Shown: piece by piece, positions 43,831-50,608 of the stretch
How the letters are laid out: each line of letters opens with the position of its first letter
Numbering within the stretch: position 1 is the first letter of the stretch
Source: VRUE01 sp963819755
GTDB lineage: Bacteria; Actinomycetota; Thermoleophilia; Solirubrobacterales; 70-9
Length of the DNA: 64,000 bases
Assembly: GCA_963819755.1 (NCBI GenBank)
Contig: CAWFXB010000002.1
Location: 372,001 to 436,000, forward strand
Direction: 5' to 3'
Program-made: the position numbers and the translations under genes
Notes under the pieces: generated by a model
Seen by the model: the letters and a program-made list of their open reading frames with translations, nothing else
Told to the model about the DNA's origin: nothing
The model's database searches: none

Positions 43831-44088
43831 TCAGAGCCGGGTCGCGACTAAGACGATCAGAGCGGCGAAGCCGGCGATGAAAGCTCCTGACAGCGCGATC
43901 ACGCCCTGAATCAACACACGCTGCAATGCATCGAAGCGAGTATTCATTTCAGCGAAGCCATTCTCCATCCGCCGTTCAAGCGAGTCGAAGCGCTGGTCGG
44001 TATGTGCCGCAAAGTCGTCCAGTCGAGCGTCGGTCCAGCTCTCTCTCTCATGGTCTCCATGATTGCACCGTAAAGATTTCGGCGTCAC
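43831..44088 (-). CDS. Coiled-coil, C-terminally anchored protein (third family member)
   Basis: The recognisable part is SWTDARLDDFAAHTDQRFDSLERRMENGFAEMNTRFDALQRV followed by a C-terminal membrane helix (ALSGAFIAGFAALIVLVATRL). It shares WTD-R-DDFA-HTDQRFD with the 108-aa protein at 32901. The start is unclear: GTG 44088 is the first plausible in-frame start, while an ATG at 44052 lies one AG unit out of frame across an (AG)5 tract. Function unknown. Confidence 0.6.
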   Translation of the reverse strand: MTPKSLRCNHGDHERESWTDARLDDFAAHTDQRFDSLERRMENGFAEMNTRFDALQRVLIQGVIALSGAFIAGFAALIVLVATRL

Positions 44089-44171
44089 GAGTGGTGCGCA
44101 CAATCAAAAACTTCTGCAACGCCTGTGGACCAGATTCTTCTATGGCCATCCCAGCGCTGTAGATTCTCTAA

Positions 44172-44208
44172 GTGACGAAAGTCACGTATATCTCATCACT
44201 GTAGAAGC
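44172..44208. repeat. Left 37-bp inverted repeat of the 44-47 kb island
   Basis: This 37-bp sequence matches the reverse complement of 47307-47343 at 32 of 37 positions. The outer 14 bp form GTGAC-GAAA-GTCAC, itself palindromic. A related 15-bp motif on the minus strand lies at 44151-44165. It may be a terminal repeat or a promoter/operator for the minus-strand gene at 43831. Apart from the 45-codon frame noted next, 44209-44472 shows no gene. Confidence 0.75.
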
Positions 44209-44236
44209 TCAGCGGCTCGGAAGGGCTGGTTAGGGC

Positions 44237-44374
44237 ATGGCTAACCGCTCATTCGCCGAGGAAGCTGCGTGCGCGGATCAGAATCCTGACGACGCTCTGA
44301 CGCATCTGCTCCAGTCCTTTCAAGGGGACTGGATTCCGGCCGAAGCCTACGTCCAAGACAAGGTTGCCCCTTGA
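44237..44374 (+). CDS. 45-aa protein upstream of DUF3800, possible
   Basis: ATG 44237 opens a frame for ANRSFAEEAACADQNPDDAL and LTHLLQSFQGDWIPAEAYVQ, ending at 44374, 98 bp before the DUF3800 gene. The composition is protein-like and acidic. A GGTTAG/CTAACC inverted repeat surrounds the start. No ribosome-binding site is convincing. It could be a small partner of the DUF3800 protein. Confidence 0.35.
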   Translation: MANRSFAEEAACADQNPDDALTHLLQSFQGDWIPAEAYVQDKVAP

Positions 44375-44472
44375 GTTTGGCTTCTGGGTTCGGCCCGGAT
44401 TGACCCCGAGCCTAAACAACGACCCTGATCAGAAACTCCTGAAGTACCCGATTGCACATATAGTCGCCCACC

Positions 44473-45261
44473 ATGCTCTATTTCGTGGATGAGACGTGGC
44501 AGGAGGTCAACGGAAAAAGCGTTGGAGCCCTCGCGGCGGTCGCAATTCCGCGGGCGCGCTATAACCCCTTTTGCCGGGAGATCTGGCAGATCAAGCACAA
44601 CGTTTTGGGGGCAGACGAGCTAAGCGACTGCGAGATCAAGGGAACTAGCTGCTTCGCGAAGTCAGCGTTTCGGCGCAAGGAAAAGGCGGGGCATTCCACG
44701 CTTCTCCAGGCCGCAGAAGAGACCTTTTCCGCGATAGAGAAGTATCGCGGGGCGACATTTGCCGTCTGGACGACCCATGAGGACTGGCTGCTCCTCCGAA
44801 ATCCGCAGTCCACCGTGCTGTCGCCGCTCTACAAGACATTGCTTAGGGAATTCATGCGACACAAGCAGGCCATGGCCAAAGGAGCGGGGAGACAAGGGCT
44901 CCTCTTCTTTGACAATCGCGGCTTTAAGGAGGATCTAAGCGCGGCTTGCGCGGTCCAGAACTTCATCTCCCGGGTGGGAATGGAGTGGCGCGGACACTTC
45001 ATGCAGGTTCCGCATTTCACGCCGAGCGCTGTCAGTCCTGGGATTCAGGCAGCAGATTTAGTTGCCTATCTCACCGCGCATCAGCACGACCCAGACTTCA
45101 GGCCCACCTTGAAGCCCCACTGGGAGATCGTCGAAAACCTTGCGTTCGTCAACCCCCTCAACGGCCGAAAAGCGCTCAGGGCCGTTGAGGAGGGCGACAA
45201 AAGAAGGCGACGCAGAAAGAGGAAAAGGGCCAGCGGAACCAAAGTCCCTAAACGTCGTTAG
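44473..45261 (+). CDS. DUF3800 domain-containing protein
   Basis: The 262-aa protein begins MLYFVDETWQEVNGKSV, with the Asp-Glu pair typical of DUF3800, followed by LLFFDNRGFKEDLSAA near 145 and PGIQAADLVAYLTAH near 197. These three acidic motifs give an RNase H-like layout, so nuclease activity is possible. DUF3800 genes are common on mobile elements and near defence genes. The last 30 residues are strongly basic (KRRRRRKRKRASG). Base composition is less GC-rich than neighbours, suggesting transfer. Confidence 0.85.
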   Translation: MLYFVDETWQEVNGKSVGALAAVAIPRARYNPFCREIWQIKHNVLGADELSDCEIKGTSCFAKSAFRRKEKAGHSTLLQAAEETFSAIEKYRGATFAVWTTHEDWLLLRNPQSTVLSPLYKTLLREFMRHKQAMAKGAGRQGLLFFDNRGFKEDLSAACAVQNFISRVGMEWRGHFMQVPHFTPSAVSPGIQAADLVAYLTAHQHDPDFRPTLKPHWEIVENLAFVNPLNGRKALRAVEEGDKRRRRRKRKRASGTKVPKRR

Positions 45262-45319
45262 AAGCGACGCACCGACCCTTCTGCAGGGCAGTGTAGCTCC
45301 TGGGCAAAAAAAGATCTAT

Positions 45320-45361
45320 GTCAAGTAACTTGACAGGGCTCGTTTCGTCAAGTAGCTTTAC
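45320..45361. promoter_or_regulatory. GTCAAGTA repeats before the transposase gene
   Basis: A 15-bp palindrome GTCAAGTAACTTGAC (45320-45334) is followed 27 bp downstream by a direct copy of its left half, GTCAAGTAGCT (45347-45357). The second copy ends just before the ATG at 45365. This looks like an operator or transposase-binding pair. The regulator may be the tiny HTH protein at 46311. Confidence 0.45.
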
Positions 45362-45364
45362 ATC

Positions 45365-46314
45365 ATGCCACCGGCCAACCGCCACGAGCCGAAGCGAGCG
45401 AAGTCGTCGACTTCCGAGTACTCGCTGACGGAGTTCCAGCAACAGTTCCCCGACGATGCCGCTTGCCTAGAGCACCTGTGGCGGACCCGGCACTCCCCGG
45501 ACGGCGAACACGGCCTACTGCCCCAAGTGCGGCTCCGAGCGCGTCTTCAAGCGCTACGCGACCAAGCAGGGGCGTCAGTCGTGGACCTGCACGGGCTGCG
45601 GGCACCACGTCCATCCCACGGCCGGCACGATCTTCCACAAAGTCCTCAACCTCGCTCCAGCTTTGGTTCTACGCCATGTACCTCATGGCCAGCACGCGAT
45701 GCGGCATATCCGCCAAACAGTTGGAGCGCGAGCTAGGCGTCCATTACAAGACCGCCTGGCGCATGTTCAACAAGATCAGAAACGAGCTGATGAAGGACGA
45801 CGCCAAGCCGTTGAAGGGCAAGGTCGAGGTTGACGAGACCGGCGTCCACGGTCGCCCACGCGGGCCGCGAATGACCAAAAAAGAAGCCGCTAACTGGCGC
45901 GAGCGCCAGGTCTCGGTGCTGGGCATGGTCGAGCGCGGCGGGCGGGTCAAGCTGCGCGTGATCAAATCCCGCCGAGGCGAGCCGCTGAGTGGAGCCGTGC
46001 GGGCGAACGTCAACCCGAACTCGATCATCTTCACGGACGATTGGCGCTCCTACCGGCCGCTCGGCCGCGAGTACGCGGGCCACGGCATCATCAACCACTC
46101 GGCGGGCGTCTACGTCCACGGCGACATCCACACGAACACGATTGAGGGCTTCTTCGGCAACCTCAAGACCGGGATGCGCGGCACCTACAAGAAGGTCTCG
46201 CAGAAATGGCTTCAGTCCTACCTGGACGAGTATGCCTGGCGCTACAACCAGCGCCGCGACCATCGCGGGATGTTCTTCGCCCTGCTCGACAACGCTACGC
46301 GGACCGGCCGATGA
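45365..46314 (+). pseudogene. IS1595-family (ISXO2-like) transposase, two frameshifts
   Basis: Three frames in succession make one transposase. Frame one gives SLTEFQQQFPDDAACLEHLWRTRHSPDGEH; frame two (from about 45511) the zinc ribbon AYCPKCGSERVF and WTCTGCGHHVHPTAGTIFHK; frame three (from about 45640) LWFYAMYLMASTRCGISAKQL and the DDE domain with KVEVDETGVHG, IIFTDDWRSYRPLG and HTNTIEGFFGNLKTGMRGTYKKV. Removing one G near 45512 and one G at about 45641 restores a single frame. It is therefore inactive as read, or contains sequencing errors. Clear IS ends next to it were not found. Confidence 0.85.
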
Positions 46315-46517
46315 GCGACCAGGCGCTCCTCCTGCGGAGTATCCGGGGTGCGGCCAAACGTCGTGAACGGGCAGACTCCGCCAAGCGACAAGCGACCGAA
46401 GACCTGCGAGGCTTTTGCCAGCAAGCGCAGAGAGCGGGAATCCCGGTTACCCAGATCGCTTCTGAGGCCGGTCTTTCCCGCCAGGGCGTTTACGACCTGC
46501 TGGCGGAGCGACCTTAG
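46311..46517 (+). CDS. 68-aa helix-turn-helix protein coupled to the transposase
   Basis: ATG 46311 overlaps the transposase stop (ATGA). The product SDQALLLRSIRGAAKRRERA ... IPVTQIASEAGLSRQGVYDLLAERP has a charged helix and a C-terminal helix-turn-helix resembling Hin-type or MerR-like recognition helices. Coupling suggests it is part of the same insertion unit, perhaps repressing transposase expression. Its last 71 bp overlap a minus-strand small gene. Confidence 0.75.
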   Translation: MSDQALLLRSIRGAAKRRERADSAKRQATEDLRGFCQQAQRAGIPVTQIASEAGLSRQGVYDLLAERP

Positions 46518-46599
46518 ACAGAGCGGCGTCGAAGTCCCCTTTGGTCGGGACCGGGATCTCAAGCCCTTTGTCGGTCTTCTGTTTGGGCCGCTCTGCCAT
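46447..46599 (-). CDS. 50-aa 'EIPVP' basic protein
   Basis: From ATG 46599 the frame encodes AERPKQKTDKGLEIPVPTK, GDFDAALSKVAPP and a basic end AGRKRPGGKDRPQKRSG. The GLEIPVP-K-DF-L-KVA pattern resembles short basic proteins I associate with phage and accessory loci; this is recall, not a search. It starts 10 bp after the XRE stop on the same strand, so it is probably third in that operon. It overlaps the end of the HTH gene on the other strand by 71 bp. Function unknown. Confidence 0.6.
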   Translation of the reverse strand: MAERPKQKTDKGLEIPVPTKGDFDAALSKVAPPAGRKRPGGKDRPQKRSG

Positions 46600-46608
46600 A
46601 TGTCAAGG

Positions 46609-46917
46609 CTAGCCGCTGCGCTCCACCTCAAACCGCCGATGGACGATCCCTAGGCCCGGAACGTCCGTTTCGATGAACTGGCCAACGGTGATCTCGCCCG
46701 GCTCCCAATCGATCCCCTCCAGCAACTCGGAGGGGGCGACGTCGAGTGCGGCGGCGACCTTGACCAGCGTGTCGATGCGCGGGACTCGCGCCCCGCGCTC
46801 TAACAGGCCGATCTCGGTCCGGTGCAGTTGGGCACGGAGGCCGACCTGTTCCTGCGACATCCCCGACCGCCTACGACAGCGCCGCAGGTTCTTGGCGAAG
46901 CGATCAGCGCACTTCAC
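46609..46917 (-). CDS. XRE-family HTH regulator
   Basis: The 102-aa protein has an XRE domain (FAKNLRRCRRRSGMSQEQVGLRAQLHRTEIGLLERGARVPRIDTLVKVAAALDV, seen as SQEQVGLRAQLHRTEIGLLE and IDTLVKVAAALDV) and a 30-residue C-terminal strand region. Start is GTG 46917, one base from the stop of the winged-helix gene upstream. It is the likely autoregulator of this small cluster. Confidence 0.85.
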   Translation of the reverse strand: MKCADRFAKNLRRCRRRSGMSQEQVGLRAQLHRTEIGLLERGARVPRIDTLVKVAAALDVAPSELLEGIDWEPGEITVGQFIETDVPGLGIVHRRFEVERSG

Positions 46918-46918
46918 C

Positions 46919-47203
46919 TCACGCCTCCAGAATCTCGATGAAGCGGAGCGCTGCCCGCGTTGGCTGGATCAAGCCGCCCTCGCTATGGAGAAGCCCGACG
47001 CCGGTCAGATCGCGGACCGCTCGCTCGTAGCGGTCGCCCTCGGCGAAGTCCTCGGGATCACCGATTAGCTCGCGCACCAGATCGGGAATGATCAGGTGCG
47101 TTGGATGGAGCGCCAGGACGTGCATGAGCATGATGCTCTGATCGCGGATGTCCTGCGCGTGTGGGGAGCGCTTGGGACGCGCCCCGTTAGCCTTGCCGTG
47201 CAT
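46919..47203 (-). CDS. Winged-helix-like 94-aa protein
   Basis: After a basic N-terminus, the segment IMLMHVLALHPTHLIIPDLVRELIGDPEDF and ERAVRDLTGVGLLHSEGGLIQPTRAALRFIEIL reads as a winged-helix domain: helix, recognition-like helix and a two-strand wing. It is first in a three-gene minus-strand cluster with XRE and EIPVP genes. No family name can be assigned from sequence alone. It is likely DNA-binding or a partner of the XRE protein. Confidence 0.65.
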   Translation of the reverse strand: MHGKANGARPKRSPHAQDIRDQSIMLMHVLALHPTHLIIPDLVRELIGDPEDFAEGDRYERAVRDLTGVGLLHSEGGLIQPTRAALRFIEILEA

Positions 47204-47226
47204 GGGAAGTACCCCTTCCTGTGCCA

Positions 47227-47257
47227 GGCCGGGGGCTGTTTGCGCAGCGCCCCGGCC
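47227..47257. terminator. GC-rich hairpin upstream of the winged-helix gene
   Basis: GGCCGGGG and CCCCGGCC arms, extended by CTG/CAG, pair around a short loop and are followed on the plus strand by CTTTTC. In that orientation it could stop transcripts leaving the island. On the minus strand it lies in the leader of the three-gene cluster. Confidence 0.4.
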
Positions 47258-47306
47258 GCTTTTCTGTTGACGGCGAAAAAGCTAGGGCGCGTCAGAGACG
47301 GATTTC

Positions 47307-47343
47307 GCTTCTACAGTGATGGGATATACGTGACGAAAGTCAC
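47307..47343. repeat. Right 37-bp inverted repeat of the 44-47 kb island
   Basis: It is the inverted partner of 44172-44208 (32 of 37 matches) and ends with the palindrome GTGAC-GAAA-GTCAC. It sits 38 bp upstream of the PAS-domain gene, so it may instead be that gene's promoter. It contains a -10-like TACAGT. Confidence 0.75.
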
Positions 47344-47381
47344 AGCCGCTATACACACTCGCGTTCGAGGGTAGGTGATTC

Positions 47382-47795
47382 GTGCCCGCTGCTTCCCAGA
47401 AGCCCCTGGAGCTGATTCTTGCTCGCAATCTGATGTCGGCCCTGTCGACCCCTGCCTTCCTGGTCGACGAGGGCGGGCTGCTCGTCTTCTACAACGAGGC
47501 GGCGGGAATGCTGCTCGGCAAATCTTGGGAGGAGCTGGGCACCGTGGGGCCGCAGGAGTGGGGCGCCCTCTTCGGCCCCTTCGACCGGGACGGCGAGCCG
47601 ATCCCCTATGACGAGCTGCCGCTGGTCGTCGCCGTCCGCGACGACCGCCCGGCCCACGCCAACTTCGAGATCCACTCGATCGACGGCACCCGCCACCAGG
47701 TCGAGGCCTCCGCCTTCCCGATCCAGACCGCGCACGGGTCGCGCGGCGCGATCGCCGTCTTCTGGCCGGCCGCCGAAAACGGAACGGGCGGCTGA
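47382..47795 (+). CDS. PAS-domain protein
   Basis: The 137-aa product is essentially one PAS domain: TPAFLVDEGGLLVFYNEAAGMLLGKSWEELG near 22-52 and RDDRPAHANFEIHSIDGTRHQVEASAFPI near 80-110, ending soon after the last strand. It has no output domain and may sense a small ligand or redox state for another protein. Start is GTG 47382 with AGGTG upstream. It is 1 bp from the metallo-beta-lactamase gene, so they are probably co-transcribed. Confidence 0.82.
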   Translation: MPAASQKPLELILARNLMSALSTPAFLVDEGGLLVFYNEAAGMLLGKSWEELGTVGPQEWGALFGPFDRDGEPIPYDELPLVVAVRDDRPAHANFEIHSIDGTRHQVEASAFPIQTAHGSRGAIAVFWPAAENGTGG

Positions 47796-47796
47796 G

Positions 47797-48678
47797 TTGA
47801 AGGCCAAGCTCTGGGGCACGCGAGGCTCGGTCCCCTCCCCAGGGCCGGAGACGATCCGCTACGGCGGCAACACCTCCTGCGTCGGCGTCACCCTCTCCGA
47901 CGGCTCGCTGCTGGCGCTCGACGCCGGCACCGGCATCCGCAACCTCGGCCTGGCGCTCCCCGAGGAGCCGACCCGCCTGCACATCCTCCTCACCCACCTG
48001 CACCTCGACCACATCCAGGGCCTGGTCTTCTTCGCCCCCGCCTTCCGCCCGCAGACCGAGATCGTGATCTGGGGCCCCGCCTCGCCGGAGGCCTCGCTGC
48101 GCGATCGCATCGCCCGCTACATCTCGGCGCCGCTATCGCCGGTCGAGGTGCGCGAGCTGCCCTGCGACGTCTCCTTCCGCAGCACGCCGGAGACCGAGTG
48201 GGAGATCGGCCCGGCGCGGATCCGCGCCGCCTCGGTCTCCCATCGCGGCCCGACGCTCGGCTACCGGATCGACGACGGCGAGGACTCGCTCGCCTACATC
48301 CCCGACCACGAGCCCGCTCTCGGCGCCGACCTCGACACGCTCGAGGAGGAGTGGATCTCCGGCTTCGGCCTCGCCCGCGATGCCTCGCTGCTGATCCACG
48401 ACGGCCAGTACGCCGACTCCGAGTACCCCGACCACCTCGGCTGGGGGCACTCCTCGATCACACACGCGCTCAGCTTCGCCCGCCGCACCGGCGCCGGCCG
48501 CACCGTCCTCTTCCACCACGACCCGTTGCATTCCGACGAGCGGCTCGACCTGCTCGGGGCGGAAGCGCAGGAGCGCTGGGTGGCCGCGGGGGGCACTCCG
48601 GAGGCGGTCGGGCTTGCCGTCGAGGGGGCCGAGTTGGATGTGCGTACGCTGGCGGCGAGCCCGCTCCCGGCGACCTAG
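47797..48678 (+). CDS. MBL-fold metallohydrolase
   Basis: The 293-aa protein begins LKAKLWGTRGSVPSPGPETIRYGGNTSCV, the start of PhnP/ElaC-like phosphodiesterase folds, then LLTHLHLDHIQGL near 66-76 (HxHxDH metal motif), SHRGPTLGYRI and YIPDHEPALG, and late FHHDPLHSD. It probably hydrolyses a cyclic phosphate or phosphodiester. The open frame extends upstream, but TTG 47797 follows the PAS stop and begins at family sequence. Co-transcription with the PAS gene suggests linked function. Confidence 0.85.
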   Translation: MKAKLWGTRGSVPSPGPETIRYGGNTSCVGVTLSDGSLLALDAGTGIRNLGLALPEEPTRLHILLTHLHLDHIQGLVFFAPAFRPQTEIVIWGPASPEASLRDRIARYISAPLSPVEVRELPCDVSFRSTPETEWEIGPARIRAASVSHRGPTLGYRIDDGEDSLAYIPDHEPALGADLDTLEEEWISGFGLARDASLLIHDGQYADSEYPDHLGWGHSSITHALSFARRTGAGRTVLFHHDPLHSDERLDLLGAEAQERWVAAGGTPEAVGLAVEGAELDVRTLAASPLPAT

Positions 48679-48749
48679 CTAAACCATCCGTCCCGTTTCG
48701 GTACGAATGGAGTACTTTTCTCGTTTGGTCCGTTACGCTGCACCCCGGG

Positions 48750-49370
48750 ATGTCCTTCACCTCCAGTCGGCTCGACTCCAGGACTGAGCGCTCTGCGCTG
48801 GTCCGAGGCGCCCTCTCGGTTGCGCGCCGCTCCCACGCCGGCCAGTTCCGCCAGACCGGTTGCGACGAGATCGCCTTCATCGAGCATCTGCTGGCCGGCG
48901 GCGAGCTGCTGGCGGTACAGAACTACCCTGACGAGGTGCTCGCCGCCGGCCTGCTGCACGACGTCGCCGAGCACACCGAGGTCGATCCCGAGTCGCTGCG
49001 CGGCCGCTTCGGCGATGAGGTCGTCGAGCTCGTCGAAGCCCTGACCGAAGACCCGACGATCTCCGACTACGAGGAACGCAAGAAGGAGCATCGCGAAAGA
49101 GTGGCCGCGGCCGGGCCGAACGCACAGGCGATCTTCGCCGCCGACAAGGCCACCAACGTCGCGGTCCTGCGCGAGGCCTACGACATTCTCGGCGAGGGAG
49201 TCGACGAGGATCTGCCGGTCTCCCTCGATGCCAAGATCCTCGTCTGGGAGTTCGACCTCGAAATGCTCTTCTCGAATTCGCCCGGCACCCCGCTGGTCGA
49301 AAAGTTTGCCGAGGAGATGGTCGGGCTGTGGGGCCAGCGCGCCGAGGGCGAGCAGGCGTCCCTATGTTGA
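48750..49370 (+). CDS. HD-domain phosphohydrolase (RelA/SpoT-type)
   Basis: The 206-aa protein carries the HD metal site: RRSHAGQFRQTG near 26, LAAGLLHDVAEHTEVDPE near 63-80 and FAADKATNVAVLREAYD near 130. This resembles small alarmone hydrolases (MESH1-like), which remove pyrophosphate from (p)ppGpp, although the substrate is not proven. ATG 48750 is preceded by 71 bp after the MBL gene. Its stop overlaps the convergent DUF6328 gene by 9 bp. Confidence 0.85.
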   Translation: MSFTSSRLDSRTERSALVRGALSVARRSHAGQFRQTGCDEIAFIEHLLAGGELLAVQNYPDEVLAAGLLHDVAEHTEVDPESLRGRFGDEVVELVEALTEDPTISDYEERKKEHRERVAAAGPNAQAIFAADKATNVAVLREAYDILGEGVDEDLPVSLDAKILVWEFDLEMLFSNSPGTPLVEKFAEEMVGLWGQRAEGEQASLC

Positions 49371-49859
49371 GCGATTCGCCTCGTTCGGCGCCAGCCTGAG
49401 GCGCTGTCGCAGCGGCAGGACTCCCCAGAGCAGGACGAACATCAGCGCCGCGGCTGCGCCGAAGATCGCCGTGGCGACCCCGCCGAAGAGGACGTTGGTG
49501 ATCAACATGATCGCGCCGGTCATCGCCAGCGCCAGAAAGCAGAGGCCGGCGATCGAGAGCCGGTTGGAGACGAACACCAGCTCCTTCTTCTGCTGCAGAT
49601 GGAAGGTGAGCCGGTGGTAGGCGGTCGGCGAGATCAGCAGAGCGGCCGAGATCGCGGTGCAGAGCAGCGTCGCGAAGTAGACCTTTTCCTGAAACGGGGT
49701 GATCTTGGTGAAGTTCTGCTGGAACGGAACCGCGAGCAGGAAGGCGAAGAGGACCTGGACGCCGGGCAGCGCCACCCGCAGCTCCTGGAGCAGCTCGCCG
49801 AGGTTGCGGTCGAGGCGTTGGTCGTCGGTCTCCTCCCTGCCGGAGGGACGGTCGGTCAT
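49362..49859 (-). CDS. DUF6328-family membrane protein
   Basis: The 165-aa protein has an acidic N-terminus, the segment LGELLQELRVALPGVQVLFAFLLAVPF near 22-48, two further helices (VYFATLLCTAISAALLISPT; LSIAGLCFLALAMTGAIMLI) and a fourth near 140. QVLFAFLLAVPFQQNF is characteristic of this actinobacterial family of four-helix membrane proteins. No function is known. It overlaps the HD gene at the 3' ends. Confidence 0.8.
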   Translation of the reverse strand: MTDRPSGREETDDQRLDRNLGELLQELRVALPGVQVLFAFLLAVPFQQNFTKITPFQEKVYFATLLCTAISAALLISPTAYHRLTFHLQQKKELVFVSNRLSIAGLCFLALAMTGAIMLITNVLFGGVATAIFGAAAALMFVLLWGVLPLRQRLRLAPNEANRST

Positions 49860-49936
49860 AGGAGATCAAGATACCCGCGGTCGTCTTTTCTGCCGCTATG
49901 CGGGCCAAAGGTCGACCGCGCCCTTAGGATCGCGGC

Positions 49937-50608
49937 GTGGGACGCCTCGCGGTCATCCTCGGCAGCGGCGCCGCCGGCCCGGGTGGCGCGGAGATCACCG
50001 CGGTCGCCGAGCGCCACGCGGCCGCGCTACAGCGCCACGGCCCCGCCGGCGCCTACGTCCTCCCCCACCGGATCGACCACGAGGCCAACCTGCGCTACCT
50101 CGTCGAGGCCGGCTGCGACCGAGTGCTGGCGATCTGCTCGGCCGGCTCGCTCGACGCCGGCCTCGGCGTCGGCAGCTTCGTCTGCCCGCACGATTTCATC
50201 GCCCTGCAGGTCACCGTCACCAGCTTCGACGATCCGCGCGGCCATGCGATGTCCGGCTTCGACGCGGCCTGGCGCGGCGAGGTCCTCGCCGCCTGGGAGG
50301 CGAGTGGTGCCGGCCCGTTGCGCGACAGCGGTGTCTACTGGCAGACCAACGGCCCGCGCTTCGAGACCCCTGCCGAGATCGGCCTGATCGCCGCCCACGC
50401 CGATCTGGTCGGGATGACGCTGGCCTCGGAGTGCATCGTCGCCGGCGAGCTGGGACTGCCCTATGCAGCCGTCTGCGTGGTCGACAACCTGGCGAACGGG
50501 ATCGAGGCGCAGCCGTTGTCGCCAACCGAGCTCGAAGGCCATCGCGAGCGCAACACGACGCGCCTGCGTGAGGACCTCGCCGCCGCCCTCCCGGTGCTGG
50601 CGCGATGA
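49937..50608 (+). CDS. Purine nucleoside / methylthioadenosine phosphorylase family protein
   Basis: The 223-aa protein has LAVILGSGAAGPGG at the start, LAICSAGSLDAGLGVGSFVCPHDFIAL near 57-83 and YWQTNGPRFETPAEIGLIAAHADLVGMTLASE near 132-165, with the family core NGPRFETPAE and the ribose-site M-x-x-x-SE. It cleaves a purine nucleoside or 5'-methylthioadenosine with phosphate. It is slightly short for MTAP (about 260-280). Start is GTG 49937. ATGA overlap with the MtaD-like deaminase favours MTA/SAH salvage. Confidence 0.86.
   Translation: MGRLAVILGSGAAGPGGAEITAVAERHAAALQRHGPAGAYVLPHRIDHEANLRYLVEAGCDRVLAICSAGSLDAGLGVGSFVCPHDFIALQVTVTSFDDPRGHAMSGFDAAWRGEVLAAWEASGAGPLRDSGVYWQTNGPRFETPAEIGLIAAHADLVGMTLASECIVAGELGLPYAAVCVVDNLANGIEAQPLSPTELEGHRERNTTRLREDLAAALPVLAR

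Larger units (their letters stand above)
44172..47343. mobile_element. Candidate 3.2-kb accessory island with inverted ends
   Basis: The segment between the two 37-bp inverted repeats holds a DUF3800 gene, a broken IS1595-type transposase, a tiny HTH gene and a three-gene minus-strand cluster of winged-helix, XRE and EIPVP-type proteins. Base composition is lower in GC than the flanks in the DUF3800 part. No direct target repeat is visible at the outer edges (TTCTCTAA left, AGCCGCTA right), so transposition as a unit is not proven. Confidence 0.45.

Noticed and set aside
44164..47351. Target-site duplication flanking the island
   Set aside because: The 8 bp outside the inverted repeats (TTCTCTAA and AGCCGCTA) do not match, so a simple transposition event could not be confirmed.
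48877..49908. 343-codon minus-strand frame across HD and DUF6328 genes
   Set aside because: It is out of frame with the four-helix DUF6328 protein and is Arg/Pro-rich throughout.
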